64,000 bases of DNA, from the NCBI RefSeq assembly GCF_028656955.1, contig NZ_JAMDGY010000011.1:1-64000 (forward strand), given 5' to 3'. Each line of letters begins with the position of its first letter. Positions within the stretch are counted from its first letter, which is position 1. Below are positions 39,396-51,420 of this stretch, piece after piece. Both the position numbers and the translations under genes were made by a program. Below the pieces are notes generated by a model. That model was not told the origin of the DNA. It saw only the letters and a program-made list of their open reading frames with translations, and searched no databases. The DNA comes from Pseudomonas fontis. Lineage in GTDB: Bacteria > Pseudomonadota > Gammaproteobacteria > Pseudomonadales > Pseudomonadaceae.

Positions 39396-39549
39396 CTGGC
39401 TTCTCCAAATCTAGGGAACCCGCTTACACGGTTTCCAACAGGCCAGGGACAAGTCCCTGTTTTCATAAAAGTGAGGAGTGACCGTGCCTGTTAACAGCCA
39501 TCCTCTAACCCGCCAGCACCCGACCGAGGCCTTGCCCTGACGGTTTCGA

Positions 39550-40467
39550 TCATTCTGACCGAATCAGTCGACGTGGCGCGATACGCCCGTCTTCGCTCAC
39601 TTCACCGATACCGATGAAGCGACCATTGTGATCCTGTACCCGAACCATGCCGAATTGCGGCGCGTCCGGTGCGCGTACCGGCTGACCATGCAGCCAATAG
39701 AACGCACTGTGCTCGGAGAACTGCAGCAGCGGCCAGTCTTGCAGCCCGCTGTCCGATGGCATCAGGAAGCGATCAACCGCTTCGTTGCCACCCTCGGCGT
39801 GCACCTGTTCGAGGTCCTCGACGGTAACCGTCTGGGCCAGCTCGAACGGGCCGGCATGCGTACGACGCAGTTCGGCAACATAAGCGCCGCAGCCGAGCAT
39901 CTCACCGATGTCTTCGACCAGCGTGCGGATATAGGTGCCTTTGCTGCATCCGACCGACAAACGAACCCGGGTGCCTTCGCACTCGAGCAGTTCCAGCCGG
40001 TGAATAGTAACAGAACGCGGTTCGCGCTCCACTACTTCACCTGCACGTGCCAGCTTGTACAGCGGCTGGCCATCACGCTTGAGCGCAGAGTACATCGGCG
40101 GTATCTGACTGATTTGACCACGAAAATGTGGCAAAACAGCTTCAATATCCGCGCGACCAACGGTCACTTCGCGGGTCTGCAGAATTTCGCCTTCCGCATC
40201 GCCCGTGGTGCTGGTCTGGCCCAGTTGCATGACCGTCTCGTAGCCCTTGTCGGAATCGAGCAGGTACTGCGAGAACTTGGTCGCCTCACCGAAGCACAGC
40301 GGCAAGACGCCGCTGGCCAAGGGGTCGAGGCTACCAGTGTGGCCGGCCTTCTCGGCGTTGAGCAGCCAGCGGACCTTCTGCAGCGCTGCGTTGGAGGTAA
40401 ACCCCAACGGTTTGTCGAGCAGGATGATGCCGCTGACGTTACGACGGATACGCTTGACCTGAGCCAC
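39550..40467 (-). CDS. truB: tRNA pseudouridine-55 synthase
   Basis: TruB makes the universal pseudouridine 55 in the T-loop of tRNA and helps tRNA folding. The 305-residue product has [14 protein letters not shown], the catalytic aspartate in [12 protein letters not shown], and the RRTHAGPF segment. The C-terminal PUA-like region is complete. It starts three bases after rbfA. Confidence 0.97.
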   Translation of the reverse strand: MAQVKRIRRNVSGIILLDKPLGFTSNAALQKVRWLLNAEKAGHTGSLDPLASGVLPLCFGEATKFSQYLLDSDKGYETVMQLGQTSTTGDAEGEILQTREVTVGRADIEAVLPHFRGQISQIPPMYSALKRDGQPLYKLARAGEVVEREPRSVTIHRLELLECEGTRVRLSVGCSKGTYIRTLVEDIGEMLGCGAYVAELRRTHAGPFELAQTVTVEDLEQVHAEGGNEAVDRFLMPSDSGLQDWPLLQFSEHSAFYWLHGQPVRAPDAPQFGMVRVQDHNGRFIGIGEVSEDGRIAPRRLIRSE

Positions 40468-40470
40468 CGC

Positions 40471-40872
40471 TTACTCCTTGGTGTCCAGGGGGGTATCGTC
40501 GGCCTGGTGCTGACTGTCTTCGGCGACAGCGCGCTCGATCAAGGCCGACAGGTGGGCACCACGCGTGACGCTCTCGTCGTAGTGGAAATGCAGCTGCGGC
40601 ACACTGCGCAGTTTCATTTCCTTGCCCAATTGCATGCGCAGGAAGCCTGCAGCCGAATTGAGCACCTTGAGGCTTTGCTTGATGTCTTCAGCGCTGTCCT
40701 GCCCCATCACGGTGATGAACACCTTGGCGTGACCGACATCGCGGCTCACGTCGACGGCGGTGATGGTCACCAGGCCGACACGTGGGTCTTTGACTTCACG
40801 ACGAATCAGCTGGGCCAGCTCGCGCTGCATCTGATCGCCAATACGTTGGGTACGGCTGTATTCTTTTGCCAT
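40471..40872 (-). CDS. rbfA: 30S ribosome-binding factor A
   Basis: RbfA matures the 5' end of 16S rRNA and is needed for growth in the cold. The 133-residue product has the KH-like core ([23 protein letters not shown]) and a charged C-terminal tail. Between it and infB (40873-40994) a hairpin with arms AACGCCCGG/CCGGGCGTT may punctuate the operon. Confidence 0.97.
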   Translation of the reverse strand: MAKEYSRTQRIGDQMQRELAQLIRREVKDPRVGLVTITAVDVSRDVGHAKVFITVMGQDSAEDIKQSLKVLNSAAGFLRMQLGKEMKLRSVPQLHFHYDESVTRGAHLSALIERAVAEDSQHQADDTPLDTKE

Positions 40873-40899
40873 GTTTTGCTACCTGTAACTAAAGCGGCA

Positions 40900-40933
40900 A
40901 ACGCCCGGCCAGGCTTGAGCCGGACCGGGCGTT
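40900..40933 (-). repeat. Hairpin between infB and rbfA
   Basis: Perfect nine-base arms AACGCCCGG and CCGGGCGTT with a 16-base loop that can pair further. On the minus strand GCCGCTTT follows, a poor U-tract, so partial termination or RNA processing is more likely than a full stop. Confidence 0.5.
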
Positions 40934-40994
40934 GCGTTCAGAGCCGCGGGGAGCTGCCTTGCGACAGGCTGCCAGCGGTTCCCAAGCTCCTACC

Positions 40995-43496
40995 TTAAAG
41001 CGTACGAGCCACTTGGACTTTCTCGAAGACTTCGATCTTGTCGCCGACCTTGACGTCGTTGTAGCTCTTGACGCCAATACCGCACTCCATGCCGTTGCGA
41101 ACTTCGGCGGCATCGTCCTTGAAGCGACGCAGCGATTCCAGCTCGCCCTCGAAGATAACCACGTCTTCGCGCAGTACACGGATTGGGCGGTTACGGTAAA
41201 CCGTACCTTCCACGACCATGCAACCAGCGATGGCACCGAACTTCGGCGAACGGAACACGTCACGGACTTCGGCGATACCCAGGATGTTCTCGCGAACATC
41301 GCTGCCGAGCATACCGGTCAGGGCTTTCTTGACGTCTTCAATGATGTCGTAGATCACGTTGTAGTAACGCATATCCAGACCTTCCTGCTCGACGATCTTG
41401 CGCGCGCCGGCATCGGCACGCACGTTGAAGCCGAACAGTACTGCATTGGAAGCCAGTGCCAGGTTGGCGTCGCTCTCGGTGATACCACCGACACCGCCAC
41501 CCACTACACGCACTTGTACTTCGTCGTTGCCCAGGCCGTTCAGGGAACCCTGAAGTGCCTCGAGAGAACCACGAACGTCGGCCTTGAGGACGATGTTGAG
41601 GGTCTTCTTCTCTTCCTGGCCCATGTTCTCGAAGATGTTTTCGAGCTTGCCGGCGTGAGCGCGAGCCAGTTTGACTTCGCGGAACTTGCCTTGACGGAAC
41701 AGGGCAACTTCACGGGCTTTCTTCTCGTCAGCCACTACCGACAGATCGTCGCCAGCGTCCGGAGTGCCATCCAGGCCGAGGATCTCGACCGGGATCGACG
41801 GGCCGGCTTCCTTGATAGGCTTGCCGTTCTCGTCGAGCATGGCACGTACACGGCCATAGTTCGAACCGCACAGGACCATGTCGCCTTGACGCAGGGTACC
41901 GTCTTGAACCAGCACGGTAGCCACTGGGCCACGGCCCTTGTCCAGGCGCGATTCAACCACGACACCACGGCCAGGAGCCGATGGAGTTGCCTTGAGCTCG
42001 AGGACTTCGGCTTGCAGCAGGACAGCTTCCAGCAGCTCGTCGACACCGGTACCCATCTTGGCCGAAACCGAAACGAATGGCGTTTCACCGCCCCACTCTT
42101 CGGAAGTCACGCCGTGCACCGACAGTTCGCTGCGGATGCGGTCCAGGTCTGCACCCGGCTTGTCGATCTTGTTCACCGCAACAACCAGCGGAACGCCAGC
42201 AGCGGTTGCGTGCTGAACAGCTTCGATGGTCTGAGGCATCACGCCGTCGTCAGCCGCGACCACGAGGATCACGATGTCGGTCGCCTTGGCACCACGGGCA
42301 CGCATTGCGGTAAACGCGGCGTGACCTGGGGTGTCGAGGAAGGTGACCATGCCGCGTTCAGTTTCAACGTGGTAGGCACCGATGTGCTGGGTGATACCAC
42401 CGGCTTCGCCAGCAGCAACCTTGGCACGACGGATGTAGTCGAGCAGCGAGGTCTTACCGTGGTCAACGTGGCCCATTACGGTCACAACTGGTGCACGGGA
42501 GAAGGCCTCACCTTCGAACTTCAACGACTCGGCCAGGGAATCTTCCAGGGCGGTGTCGCTGACCAAGGTAACCTTGTGACCCAACTCTTCGGCGACCAGT
42601 TGAGCGGTCTCCTGGTCGAGCACCTGGTTGATGGTCACCGGAGTGCCCAGCTTGAACATGAACTTGACGATCTCAGCGCCCTTGACGGACATCTGGTTGG
42701 CCAGGTCGGAAACCGTGATGGTCTCGCCGATCCGCACGTCGCGAACGAGCGGGCCAGTCGGGCTCTGGAAGCCGTGGGCATTGCGCTTCTTCGACTTGCC
42801 CTTGCCACGGCCACCACGACGGAAGCCATCGCTTTCTTCGTCGGTGGTACGTGGAGCGGCACGCGGAGTTGGCGCTTTTTCCTTGACCTTGACCGAAACG
42901 CGTGGCGCTTCGTTGCGGCGCTCACCGGCACCACGACGATCGTCATCACGAGTCTTGTCTGGGCGACGAGGGGCGTCATCACGCTTGCGCTCGGCAGCAG
43001 GTGCCGGTGCCGCGTCACCAGCCTGGGCAGCAGGTGCTGCAACAGGTGCAGCCGGTGCTGCTGGAGCGGCAGGTGCCGCAGCGACAGCATTCGGCTGACG
43101 ATCATCGGCACGTTGACGCGCTTCAGCTTCAGACTTGTCACGTGCGGCATTTTCTACCGAACGACGTTCTTCCAGCTCACGCTTCTGCTCAGCCTGGATT
43201 TCTTCAGGGCTGCGCTGTACGAAAACTTTCTTCTTGCGTACTTCTACGCTGATGCTCTTGCTACCGGCAACACGCAGGGTGCTGGTGGTTTTGCGCTGCA
43301 AGGTAATCTTGCGCGGCTCTTCCACTTTCGCCTTGTGGCTGCTTTTCAGATGAGTCAGCAGAGCCTGCTTCTCACTGTCGGTCACTACCTGACCGGCGTC
43401 GGTGTGCGGCAGACCTGCCTCACGCATCTGCTGCAGCAGGCGCTCTACCGGTGCAGCGACCTCTTGGGCCAATTCTTTCACCGTGACTTGCGTCAT
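40995..43496 (-). CDS. infB: Translation initiation factor IF-2
   Basis: IF-2 is the GTPase that brings initiator tRNA to the ribosome. The 833-residue product has an N-terminal helical IF2 domain, a long Ala/Arg/Glu-rich linker (about 95-250), then the G domain with [22 protein letters not shown] and NKID, followed by domains II to IV. The repetitive linker varies between species. The initiator tRNA gene of the same operon lies at 45654-45730. Confidence 0.97.
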   Translation of the reverse strand: MTQVTVKELAQEVAAPVERLLQQMREAGLPHTDAGQVVTDSEKQALLTHLKSSHKAKVEEPRKITLQRKTTSTLRVAGSKSISVEVRKKKVFVQRSPEEIQAEQKRELEERRSVENAARDKSEAEARQRADDRQPNAVAAAPAAPAAPAAPVAAPAAQAGDAAPAPAAERKRDDAPRRPDKTRDDDRRGAGERRNEAPRVSVKVKEKAPTPRAAPRTTDEESDGFRRGGRGKGKSKKRNAHGFQSPTGPLVRDVRIGETITVSDLANQMSVKGAEIVKFMFKLGTPVTINQVLDQETAQLVAEELGHKVTLVSDTALEDSLAESLKFEGEAFSRAPVVTVMGHVDHGKTSLLDYIRRAKVAAGEAGGITQHIGAYHVETERGMVTFLDTPGHAAFTAMRARGAKATDIVILVVAADDGVMPQTIEAVQHATAAGVPLVVAVNKIDKPGADLDRIRSELSVHGVTSEEWGGETPFVSVSAKMGTGVDELLEAVLLQAEVLELKATPSAPGRGVVVESRLDKGRGPVATVLVQDGTLRQGDMVLCGSNYGRVRAMLDENGKPIKEAGPSIPVEILGLDGTPDAGDDLSVVADEKKAREVALFRQGKFREVKLARAHAGKLENIFENMGQEEKKTLNIVLKADVRGSLEALQGSLNGLGNDEVQVRVVGGGVGGITESDANLALASNAVLFGFNVRADAGARKIVEQEGLDMRYYNVIYDIIEDVKKALTGMLGSDVRENILGIAEVRDVFRSPKFGAIAGCMVVEGTVYRNRPIRVLREDVVIFEGELESLRRFKDDAAEVRNGMECGIGVKSYNDVKVGDKIEVFEKVQVARTL

Positions 43497-43523
43497 GCAC
43501 TTCTCTCCTCAGGCCGCGCCTAA

Positions 43524-45005
43524 TTACTCGAACCAGTGGGCTCGGGCGGCCATGATCAACTTGCCGGCACGCTCTTCGTCGATGCCGTCGATGTCGAGCA
43601 GGTCATCAATCGACTGCTCGGCCAGGTCTTCGCGGGTAATTACGCCGCGCACCGCCAGTTCCATCGCCAAATCCTTGTCCATACCCTCAAGCGAGAGCAG
43701 GTCTTCGGCCGGATGGGCGTCTGCCAGCTTTTCCTCTGTAGCGATGGCTTTGGTCAACAAACGATCCTTGGCGCGAGCGCGAAGCTCATTGACGATGTCT
43801 TCGTCAAAGCCGTCGATGTTGAGCATTTCTTCCAGCGGTACGTAGGCAATCTCTTCCAGGCTGGTGAAGCCTTCATCGACCAGCACCTGTGCCAGCTCTT
43901 CGTCGACTTCCAGCTCGTCGATGAAGTTGCGCAGGATGTCACCGGTTTCAGCTTGCTGCTTGGCCTGGATGTCCGATTCGGTCATCACGTTCAGGGTCCA
44001 GCCAGTCAACTGGCTGGCCAGACGGACGTTCTGGCCACCACGACCAATCGCCTGGGCCAGGTTGTCTGCACCCACCGCGATGTCCATGGCATGGGCGTCT
44101 TCGTCAACGATGATCGCCGCGACTTCTGCCGGCGACATGGCGTTGATGACGAATTGAGCCGGGTTGTCATCCCACAGGACGATATCCACACGCTCACCAC
44201 CCAACTCGCCGGACACTGCCTGTACACGCGATCCGCGCATACCAATACAGGCGCCCTGCGGGTCGATACGCTTGTCCTTGGAACGGACAGCGATCTTGGC
44301 GCGCGAACCCGGATCACGGGAGGCGGCCATAACTTCGATCAAGCCCTCGGCAATTTCCGGGACTTCAATACGGAACAGCTCGATCAGCATCTGAGGCGCG
44401 GTGCGCGACAGAATCAGCTGAGGGCCGCGGTTCTCGGTGCGGATTTCCTTGAGCAGTGCACGAACACGCACACCTACACGGAAAGTCTCGCGAGAAATGA
44501 TGTCTTCGCGGGCCAGCAGCGCTTCGGCGTTGTTACCCAGGTCCACGATGACGTTGTCACGGGTGACCTTCTTAACGGTGCCGGAGATGATCTCACCCAG
44601 ACGTTCGCGGTAGGCGTCGACGACTTGAGCGCGCTCGGCTTCGCGAACTTTCTGCACAATGACTTGCTTGGCAGTTTGCGCGGCGATGCGACCGAACTCG
44701 ATGGACTCGATTTTCTCTTCGATGACGTCGCCCACTTTCGCTTCAGGATGAGATTCCTGAATCTTCGCTGGCCAGACTTCGATGGCTGGATCATCCAGAT
44801 CCGCCTCTTCGACGACAGTCCAACGACGGAAAGTTTCGTAGCTACCGGTGTGGCGGTTGATTTCCACACGCAGGTCGACTTCGTCGTCAAAACGTTTTTT
44901 GGTTGCAGTGGCCAGGGCCACTTCCAGCGCTTAAAAAATTACGCCCGCCGGTACACCCTTTTCATTGGATACCGACTCAACAACCAGCAGTACTTCTTTG
45001 CTCAT
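43524..45005 (-). pseudogene. nusA: Transcription factor NusA with an in-frame stop at codon 25
   Basis: NusA binds RNA polymerase and governs pausing, termination and antitermination. The full frame is 493 codons, the length of Pseudomonas NusA. The normal ATG at 45005 has GAGG six bases upstream and begins MSKEVLLVVESVSNEKGVP. After Val-Ile-Phe, codon 25 (44931-44933, minus) reads TAA where relatives have Glu (GAA); the frame then continues intact ([13 protein letters not shown]) through S1, KH1, KH2 and the two acidic repeats. The next start-like codon is GTG at 44921 (codon 29), with poor spacing to GGAA. NusA is normally essential, so a base error or an unusual allele is likely. Confidence 0.85.
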
Positions 45006-45064
45006 CGTACGCCTCGCCTTTCGCAAGCCATTGGGTCCGTGCGGTTCACCGGACCCGGCACGTC

Positions 45065-45523
45065 TCAGTCAAAACTGGGAATAATGTTGGCCTTGTCGAT
45101 CGAGTCGATCGGCAATAGGAATTCGTTATTGTCCACCTGGACCACAACATCCTGCTCCTCCACACCGCGGAGAAGGCCCTGAAAGTTACGACGACCTTCG
45201 AAGGGCGTGCGCAGCTTGATCTTCACTTGTTCACCGGCATGCGAAGCGAACTGTTCGAGTGTGAACAGCGGGCGTTCCATGCCAGGAGAGGACACTTCAA
45301 GGGTGTACTCGGAACTGATCGGATCTTCGACATCGAGGACACCACTGATCTGACGACTGACAATTGCGCAGTCATCTACCAGGATTCCATCCTCTTTATC
45401 GATATAGATACGCAGTACCGAATGCTTGCCTTGAGAGATGAATTCGATCCCCCAGCATTGATAGCCAAGAGCCTCGACCACCGGGGCCAACAAGGCCTGC
45501 AACTGTTCTAGCTTGCTCGACAC
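45065..45523 (-). CDS. rimP: Ribosome maturation factor RimP
   Basis: RimP helps assemble the 30S subunit head. The 152-residue product has the N-terminal KH-like domain ([18 protein letters not shown]) and a C-terminal SH3-like domain ending [12 protein letters not shown] choose the GTG at 45523 because GAGGGGG lies six bases upstream; an ATG at 45541 and further sites to 45574 are less likely. It is the first protein gene of the rimP-nusA-infB operon. Confidence 0.95.
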   Translation of the reverse strand: MSSKLEQLQALLAPVVEALGYQCWGIEFISQGKHSVLRIYIDKEDGILVDDCAIVSRQISGVLDVEDPISSEYTLEVSSPGMERPLFTLEQFASHAGEQVKIKLRTPFEGRRNFQGLLRGVEEQDVVVQVDNNEFLLPIDSIDKANIIPSFD

Positions 45524-45621
45524 CTGAACCCCCTCGTGCATGCTATGCAAATAAAAAATGGGCGAAGCGCCCATCCCTGAATACGCCGTTGAATACCGGC
45601 GCTGAGAACTGATCAGCTAAC

Positions 45622-45643
45622 AAAAAGCCCCTGAAAAGGGGCT
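45622..45643 (-). terminator. Terminator between initiator tRNA and rimP
   Basis: On the minus strand AGCCCC-TTTTCA-GGGGCT is followed by TTTTTG. It lies after the tRNA and before rimP, so rimP-nusA-infB expression needs read-through or a promoter in the 98 bases that follow. NusA itself controls such leaders in E. coli. Confidence 0.85.
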
Positions 45644-45653
45644 CCGCTGAAAC

Positions 45654-45730
<77 letters not shown>

Positions 45731-45795
45731 ACAAAGCTGGGGCGAAAGTATACGACCGAACCCCTTGCAGGGTCAATCTAACCTCCACCTACAAG

Positions 45796-45812
45796 AAAGC
45801 CCGCTGTAGCGG
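45796..45812 (-). terminator. Hairpin after tRNA-Leu
   Basis: On the minus strand AGCCCGCT-ACA-GCGGGCT is followed by TTCTTG. The stem is strong and the U-tract weak; partial read-through into the initiator tRNA is possible. Confidence 0.6.
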
Positions 45813-45828
45813 GCTGTCTTGTTTCAAT

Positions 45829-45914
45829 TGGTACCGAGAAGGGGACTCGAACCCCTACACCCTATGGGCACAACCACCTCAAGGTTGCGTGTCTACCAAT
45901 TCCACCACCTCGGC
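45829..45914 (-). tRNA. tRNA-Leu (GAG)
   Basis: An 86-base class II tRNA with a long variable arm (GGTTGTGCCCATAGGGTGT region) and CCA encoded. The anticodon loop CTTGAGG contains GAG. It lies 21 bases after secG on the same strand, the usual secG-leuU order. Confidence 0.96.
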
Positions 45915-45935
45915 AATACTACTTTGAAACCCGTG

Positions 45936-46322
45936 TTACTTTTGCTCTTGAGCCGGAGGAACATCACCAGTGTTAGTGGCTTCGCTCTTCTGCTGTTGGA
46001 GCACCGGTACATCATCTGTTGCCGGTTTTTGCTGCTGTACTTCAAGCACTGCTGGATCTGGCAACCCTACCTGAGTCAGCTCGTGAGCTTTCTCTTTAGC
46101 AAAGTATCCTAACCCCAGGGCGGTCAAGAAGAAACTGGCGGCAAGTATAGCAGTAAACTTACTAAGAAAGGTAGCAGAACCTTGGCTTCCGAACACAGTA
46201 TTTGAAGCACCTGCGCCGAAAGATGCACCTGCTTCCGCACCTTTACCTTGTTGCAGCAACACCAGCACTACCAAACCCAGTGCGCCCAACAGGTGAAAAA
46301 CTACTACGACTTTTTCAAGCAT
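45936..46322 (-). CDS. secG: Preprotein translocase subunit SecG
   Basis: SecG completes the SecYEG channel. The 128-residue product has two membrane helices ([21 protein letters not shown] and [19 protein letters not shown]) joined by a Gly/Ala-rich loop, and a Gln/Pro-rich tail to the C-terminus that is long but usual in Pseudomonas. It starts three bases after the tpiA stop. Confidence 0.95.
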   Translation of the reverse strand: MLEKVVVVFHLLGALGLVVLVLLQQGKGAEAGASFGAGASNTVFGSQGSATFLSKFTAILAASFFLTALGLGYFAKEKAHELTQVGLPDPAVLEVQQQKPATDDVPVLQQQKSEATNTGDVPPAQEQK

Positions 46323-46325
46323 TTT

Positions 46326-47081
46326 TCAGTTTCCTGCGGCGCGACAAATTGCACCGAATTCGTCTGCGTTCAGGGAAGCTCCACCAATGAGCCCCCCATC
46401 GATATCCGGCATGCCGAACAGTTCAGCCGCATTGGCCGCCTTCACGCTGCCGCCGTATAGAAGCCGCACACCTTGCGCGATTTCTGAATTCTCTGCCGCC
46501 AACTGCTCACGAATGGCCTTATGCACATCCTGGGCCTGTTGAGGCGTAGCCGTTAGGCCGGTGCCGATGGCCCATACAGGCTCATAAGCAATAACTGCAT
46601 TGGCAAAGGCTGCAACACCGAAAGCCTCGGTAATGCTGCGCAGTTGACGCCCTACAACTTCAAGCGTCTTGCCAGCTTCGCGCTCCGCAAGGGTCTCCCC
46701 GATGCAGAGAATGGGCTGCAGGCCTGTGGCCTGTGCCGCCGCGAACTTCCGATTTAGCACCTCATCACTCTCGCCCAGTAGCTGGCGGCGCTCCGAATGC
46801 CCAATCAGTACAAACTCACAACCTGCATCGACTAACTGGCTCGGTGCAATTTCACCGGTCAGTGCGCCTTGCGCAGACTCTATAGCAGAATCCTGAGCGC
46901 CTACGGCGATCCGCTTACCCTCAACCCCTTCAATCACTTGATTGATGTACAGGCTGGGTGGGAACACCACGACCTCAATACCGCTCGGCAAGGCCAGATT
47001 GCTCAAGCCCTTGATCAGCTCAGCGACGCTGGCGCGGGTACCGTGCATCTTCCAGTTACCAGCAACCATAGGGCGACGCAT
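46326..47081 (-). CDS. tpiA: Triosephosphate isomerase
   Basis: TpiA interconverts dihydroxyacetone phosphate and glyceraldehyde-3-phosphate. The 251-residue TIM barrel has GNWKMHG (lysine), VLIGHSERR (histidine), and the catalytic glutamate in [11 protein letters not shown], then [10 protein letters not shown]. It lies between glmM and secG as in related genomes. Confidence 0.97.
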   Translation of the reverse strand: MRRPMVAGNWKMHGTRASVAELIKGLSNLALPSGIEVVVFPPSLYINQVIEGVEGKRIAVGAQDSAIESAQGALTGEIAPSQLVDAGCEFVLIGHSERRQLLGESDEVLNRKFAAAQATGLQPILCIGETLAEREAGKTLEVVGRQLRSITEAFGVAAFANAVIAYEPVWAIGTGLTATPQQAQDVHKAIREQLAAENSEIAQGVRLLYGGSVKAANAAELFGMPDIDGGLIGGASLNADEFGAICRAAGN

Positions 47082-47147
47082 GCTGTACCTCGTCGGTCAA
47101 AGTGGGCGCAGATGTTACCCAACCAAATCATTACTGGCAAGCGCAAA

Positions 47148-48488
47148 TCAAACGCAAACTTCACTTACCAGTTTTGCCAGCGCTTCGGCATGGCTGCGCA
47201 CCAGACTTTCGTCGTCGCCTTCGACCATAACCCGCACCAGAGGCTCTGTACCGGACTTGCGCAGCAATACCCGACCACGCCCTGCCATCGCCTCGGTCAC
47301 GCGCTCACACGCCTCCTTGACGGCCGGATGCTCAAGCGGATCAACCTTGCTCGCACCGAAGCGCACATTGATCAGCACCTGCGGGCATTTACGCAACGCC
47401 TGACGCGCCTGGGCAAGGTTCTCGCCACGACGCTTGAGCGCCATCAACACCTGCAGGGCGGCGATGATCGCATCGCCCGTAGTGGTGTGGCTGAAGCACA
47501 CGACGTGACCGGAGTTCTCTCCACCAATCACCCAATCACGCGCCAGCAGCTCGGCCATGACGTAACGGTCGCCGACTTTTGCGCGCACGAAGGGAATCGA
47601 CAGCTCGTTCAACGCCAACTCAAGACCCAGGTTGCTCATCAAGGTGCCAACTACCCCACCTTGCAGTTTGCCTCGCTCTTCCAGGTCGCGGGCAATGATG
47701 AACAGCAGCTCATCACCATCAACGATCGCACCGGTGTGATCGACCATCAGCACGCGGTCGCCGTCGCCGTCAAACGCGATACCCAGGTCTGCATGCCCAA
47801 CCAGCACGGCAGCCTGAAGCGACTCGATATGGGTCGAACCACAATTGAGGTTGATGTTCAGGCCATCCGGCTGGGCGTTGAGTACCGTTACATCGGCGCC
47901 GAGCTCGCGGAACACGCTTGGTGCGACCTTGTAGGTGGCACCATGGGCACAATCGACCACCAGCTTGAGGCCAGCGAAGTCAGTGCTGCTTGGTACGCTG
48001 CTTTTGCAGAACTCGATGTAGCGGCCCGCCGCGTCATTGATGCGCGAAACCTTGCCAATCTTGCTCGATTCGACAACGGTCATGGGCTGATCAAGCAGCT
48101 CCTCGATCATCAACTCGACTTCATCCGGCAACTTGGTGCCTTGCCCGGAGAAGAACTTGATGCCGTTGTCATCATGCGGGTTGTGCGAGGCGCTGATCAC
48201 GATGCCTGCGTCGGCATGGAAGGTACGGGTCAGGTAGGCGATAGCCGGTGTAGGCATCGGCCCCAACAGCATCACGTCAGCCCCTGCGGCCGACAGCCCT
48301 GCCTCGAGCGCGGACTCGAACATGTACCCGGAGATCCGGGTGTCCTTGCCGACCAGCACACGACAAATGCCCGCCTTGCGGAACGCCATGCCCGCTGCCC
48401 AGCCAAGTTTCAGCATGAAGTCCGGAGTAATGGGGAACTCGCCCACACGGCCACGAATACCGTCGGTGCCAAAATATTTTTTGCTCAT
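47148..48488 (-). CDS. glmM: Phosphoglucosamine mutase
   Basis: GlmM converts glucosamine-6-phosphate to glucosamine-1-phosphate for peptidoglycan and LPS. The 446-residue product has the phosphoserine loop [15 protein letters not shown], the metal loop DGDGDR, and the sugar-binding GGENSGH. The stop and folP positions give a compact folP-glmM-tpiA-secG run. Confidence 0.97.
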   Translation of the reverse strand: MSKKYFGTDGIRGRVGEFPITPDFMLKLGWAAGMAFRKAGICRVLVGKDTRISGYMFESALEAGLSAAGADVMLLGPMPTPAIAYLTRTFHADAGIVISASHNPHDDNGIKFFSGQGTKLPDEVELMIEELLDQPMTVVESSKIGKVSRINDAAGRYIEFCKSSVPSSTDFAGLKLVVDCAHGATYKVAPSVFRELGADVTVLNAQPDGLNINLNCGSTHIESLQAAVLVGHADLGIAFDGDGDRVLMVDHTGAIVDGDELLFIIARDLEERGKLQGGVVGTLMSNLGLELALNELSIPFVRAKVGDRYVMAELLARDWVIGGENSGHVVCFSHTTTGDAIIAALQVLMALKRRGENLAQARQALRKCPQVLINVRFGASKVDPLEHPAVKEACERVTEAMAGRGRVLLRKSGTEPLVRVMVEGDDESLVRSHAEALAKLVSEVCV

Positions 48489-48504
48489 AAATGCTCCGTC
48501 ACTC

Positions 48505-49356
48505 TTATTCGGCGGCTTCTACCGCTGCAATCATCCGCACTACATCGGCGGTTTCAGCCACATCGTGAACACGCAGGATGCTTGCACCCTTGGTCATCGC
48601 CAATGCAGCCAACGCCAGACTTCCATACAAACGCTCATCGACCTGACGGTTGAGCGCCTGGCCAATCATACTCTTGCGCGAAACACCCACCAGCAGTGGC
48701 CGACCAAGACGCTGCAGAGCCTCCATATGCTTGAACAGGCTGAGGTTGTGCGCCAACGTCTTGGCAAAGCCGAAGCCAGGATCAAGGACAATGCGCTCAG
48801 CGCCGATCCCCACGGCAGCACAGGCGGCCATTCGCTCTTCGAGATAGCTCGCCACTTCAGCGGTCACATCGTCGTAATGCGGGTCATTCTGCATGTTGCC
48901 CGGCTCACCACGCATGTGCATCAAGCACACCGGCAGCCCCGTGGCGGCAGCTGCATCCAGCGCACCGTCACGACTCAGCGAACGCACATCGTTGATCAAC
49001 CCTGCACCGAGGCGAGCCGACTCACGAATGACTGCCGGCGTCGACGTATCAACCGAAATGACAACATCCAGCTCAAGATTGATTGCCTCGACAATCGGCG
49101 CGACACGCTCAAGCTCTTCCAGTGCCGTGACAACGCGAGCACCAGGTCGGGTTGATTCGCCGCCGATATCGATCAGCGTGGCACCGGCAGCAACCATCGC
49201 CTCGGCATGACGCAAGGCTGCATCACGCTGGTTGAAGCGACCGCCATCGGAGAAGGAATCGGGAGTGATATTGAGAATACCCATGACATGGGTACGCGAA
49301 AGGTCAAGAACCCGATTGCCGCAAGGCAACCGGGTTGGGTACTGCTGTGAAATCAT
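48505..49356 (-). CDS. folP: Dihydropteroate synthase
   Basis: FolP joins the pterin pyrophosphate (made by FolK at 24581) to p-aminobenzoate; it is the sulfonamide target. The 283-residue product has [28 protein letters not shown], and the C-terminal GVSRKSMIG loop. It starts eight bases after ftsH, the usual ftsH-folP-glmM order. Confidence 0.97.
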   Translation of the reverse strand: MISQQYPTRLPCGNRVLDLSRTHVMGILNITPDSFSDGGRFNQRDAALRHAEAMVAAGATLIDIGGESTRPGARVVTALEELERVAPIVEAINLELDVVISVDTSTPAVIRESARLGAGLINDVRSLSRDGALDAAAATGLPVCLMHMRGEPGNMQNDPHYDDVTAEVASYLEERMAACAAVGIGAERIVLDPGFGFAKTLAHNLSLFKHMEALQRLGRPLLVGVSRKSMIGQALNRQVDERLYGSLALAALAMTKGASILRVHDVAETADVVRMIAAVEAAE

Positions 49357-49364
49357 GTCAGCCC

Positions 49365-51281
49365 TTAGTGTTGCGCTGCCGGCCCGCCAATCGGGGACTC
49401 TGGTCGATCGCCCTGCGCAGTCGGGGTACCCGACTCACCAGTGCCACCATCCCAATCACGCGGCTCACGTGGCTCACGACCCGCCATGATGTCGTCGATC
49501 TGCTCGGCATCGATGGTTTCGTACTTCATCAGTGCGTCAGCCATGGCATCGAGCTTGTCGCGATTGTCGGTCAGGATCTGCTTGGCCGTGGCATAGCACT
49601 GATCGATGATGCTGCGCACTTCAGAGTCGATCAGTTTGGCGGTTTCTCCCGAAACGCTGGTGTGCTGCGACCCAGCGCTACGACCCAGGAACACTTCGCC
49701 TTCTTCCTCGGCATACATCAATGGCCCGAGTTTTTCCGACAACCCCCACTTGGTGACCATGTTCCGGGCAATCTGGCTCGCACGCATGATGTCGTTCGAA
49801 GCACCGGTGGTCACACCGTCGAAGCCCAGGGTCATTTCTTCCGCGATACGGCCACCGTACAGCGAGCAGATCTGGCTGATCAGTGCACGCTTGGACAGGC
49901 TGTAACGGTCCTCCTCAGGAAGGAACATGGTGACGCCCAGCGCACGACCGCGCGGGATGATCGACACCTTGTAGACCGGATCATGCTCAGGCACGACACG
50001 ACCGACAATGGCGTGACCCGCCTCGTGATACGCAGTGTTCTGCTTTTCTTTCTCGGACATGACCATGGACTTGCGCTCGGCGCCCATCATGATCTTGTCT
50101 TTGGCCAGTTCGAACTCTTTCATCTCGACCACGCGCTTGCCACCACGGGCAGCGAACAGCGAAGCCTCGTTGACCAGGTTCGCCAGGTCTGCACCGGAGA
50201 ACCCAGGGGTGCCGCGGGCAATGACCGCTGGGTTGACGTTCTCGCCCACCGGCACTTTACGCATGTGCACCTTGAGGATCTGCTCACGACCTCGGATATC
50301 CGGCAGCCCAACCACGACCTGGCGGTCGAAACGACCTGGACGCAGCAACGCAGGGTCCAGTACGTCTGGACGGTTGGTCGCGGCGATCACAATGATGCCG
50401 TCATTCATCTCGAAGCCATCCATCTCTACCAGCAACTGGTTGAGAGTCTGCTCACGCTCGTCGTGACCACCACCCATGCCGGCGCCACGGTGGCGACCAA
50501 CGGCGTCGATTTCGTCGATGAAGATGATGCAAGGGGCATGCTTCTTGGCTTGTTCGAACATGTCACGGACACGGCTCGCACCGACGCCCACGAACATTTC
50601 CACGAAGTCGGAACCCGAAATAGTGAAGAACGGTACTTTGGCTTCACCAGCAATGGCCTTGGCCAGCAGGGTTTTACCTGTACCCGGTGGACCCACCATC
50701 AGCACGCCGCGCGGGATACGGCCGCCCAGGCGCTGGAACTTGCCCGGGTCGCGCAGGAACTCGACGAGTTCGCCCACTTCTTCTTTGGCTTCATCGCAAC
50801 CTGCGACGTCAGCCAGGGTAGTCTTGACCTGGTCTTCCGAGAGCAGGCGCGCCTTGCTCTTGCCGAAGCTCATCGGGCCACCCTTGCCGCCGGCACCGCC
50901 CTGCATCTGCCGCATGAAGAACATGAAGACAGCAATGATCACCAGGATCGGGAAGCTGGCAACCAACAGTTGGGTCCAGATGCTTTGCTGCTCGGGCTGC
51001 TTACCTTCAACAACCACGTGGTTGTTAACCAGGTCGCCCATCAGACCATTGTCTTGCACCGCCGGACGGATGGTCTTGAAGCTATCGCCATCACTACGCT
51101 TACCGGTGATGACATAGCCATCAATTGCAACGCGCTCGACCTTGCCTTCCTGAACTTGCTGAATGAAGTCGGAATAGTTGAGGGTTTGCGGCTCGTTCGG
51201 GCTGGAGAAGTTGTTCATCACTGTCACCAGGACAGCGGCGATGATCAACCACAGGATCAGGTTCTTTGCCATATCGTTCAA
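49365..51281 (-). CDS. ftsH: ATP-dependent zinc metalloprotease FtsH
   Basis: FtsH is the membrane AAA+ protease that removes misfolded membrane proteins, sigma-32 and LpxC. The 638-residue product has two membrane helices flanking a periplasmic loop, the AAA module (GPPGTGKT, second-region arginine residues) and the zinc site HEAGH. The TTG at 51281 has AGAGGG seven bases upstream; an ATG three codons later (MAKNLILW) is the other candidate. Confidence 0.97.
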   Translation of the reverse strand: MNDMAKNLILWLIIAAVLVTVMNNFSSPNEPQTLNYSDFIQQVQEGKVERVAIDGYVITGKRSDGDSFKTIRPAVQDNGLMGDLVNNHVVVEGKQPEQQSIWTQLLVASFPILVIIAVFMFFMRQMQGGAGGKGGPMSFGKSKARLLSEDQVKTTLADVAGCDEAKEEVGELVEFLRDPGKFQRLGGRIPRGVLMVGPPGTGKTLLAKAIAGEAKVPFFTISGSDFVEMFVGVGASRVRDMFEQAKKHAPCIIFIDEIDAVGRHRGAGMGGGHDEREQTLNQLLVEMDGFEMNDGIIVIAATNRPDVLDPALLRPGRFDRQVVVGLPDIRGREQILKVHMRKVPVGENVNPAVIARGTPGFSGADLANLVNEASLFAARGGKRVVEMKEFELAKDKIMMGAERKSMVMSEKEKQNTAYHEAGHAIVGRVVPEHDPVYKVSIIPRGRALGVTMFLPEEDRYSLSKRALISQICSLYGGRIAEEMTLGFDGVTTGASNDIMRASQIARNMVTKWGLSEKLGPLMYAEEEGEVFLGRSAGSQHTSVSGETAKLIDSEVRSIIDQCYATAKQILTDNRDKLDAMADALMKYETIDAEQIDDIMAGREPREPRDWDGGTGESGTPTAQGDRPESPIGGPAAQH

Positions 51282-51420
51282 TTAGCTACCCTCTGAAGCA
51301 GGCTGAGGCGCAGCCGTGCCTCGCATGATAATCACCGGCTTAACTTACTACATTACCTACAGGTCTGCAGGCGCCGTCTGTAACCCTTTGTGAAACCTAG
51401 ACTACACGATGTTCATCCAG

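Noticed and set aside
39451..39467. Inverted repeat CAGGGAC-AA-GTCCCTG before rpsO as a terminator
   Set aside because: The T-run lies on the strand opposite to truB and rpsO transcription, so termination of that operon is unlikely; it may be a leader stem of rpsO, but I cannot support more.
42900..43250. Ala/Pro/Gln-rich repetitive segment in infB as a repeat element
   Set aside because: It is the usual low-complexity linker of IF-2 and stays in frame.
44921..44933. nusA simply starting at GTG 44921
   Set aside because: The upstream ATG at 45005 with GAGG and 24 codons of standard NusA N-terminus shows the gene begins there; the GTG has poor spacing and would remove conserved residues.
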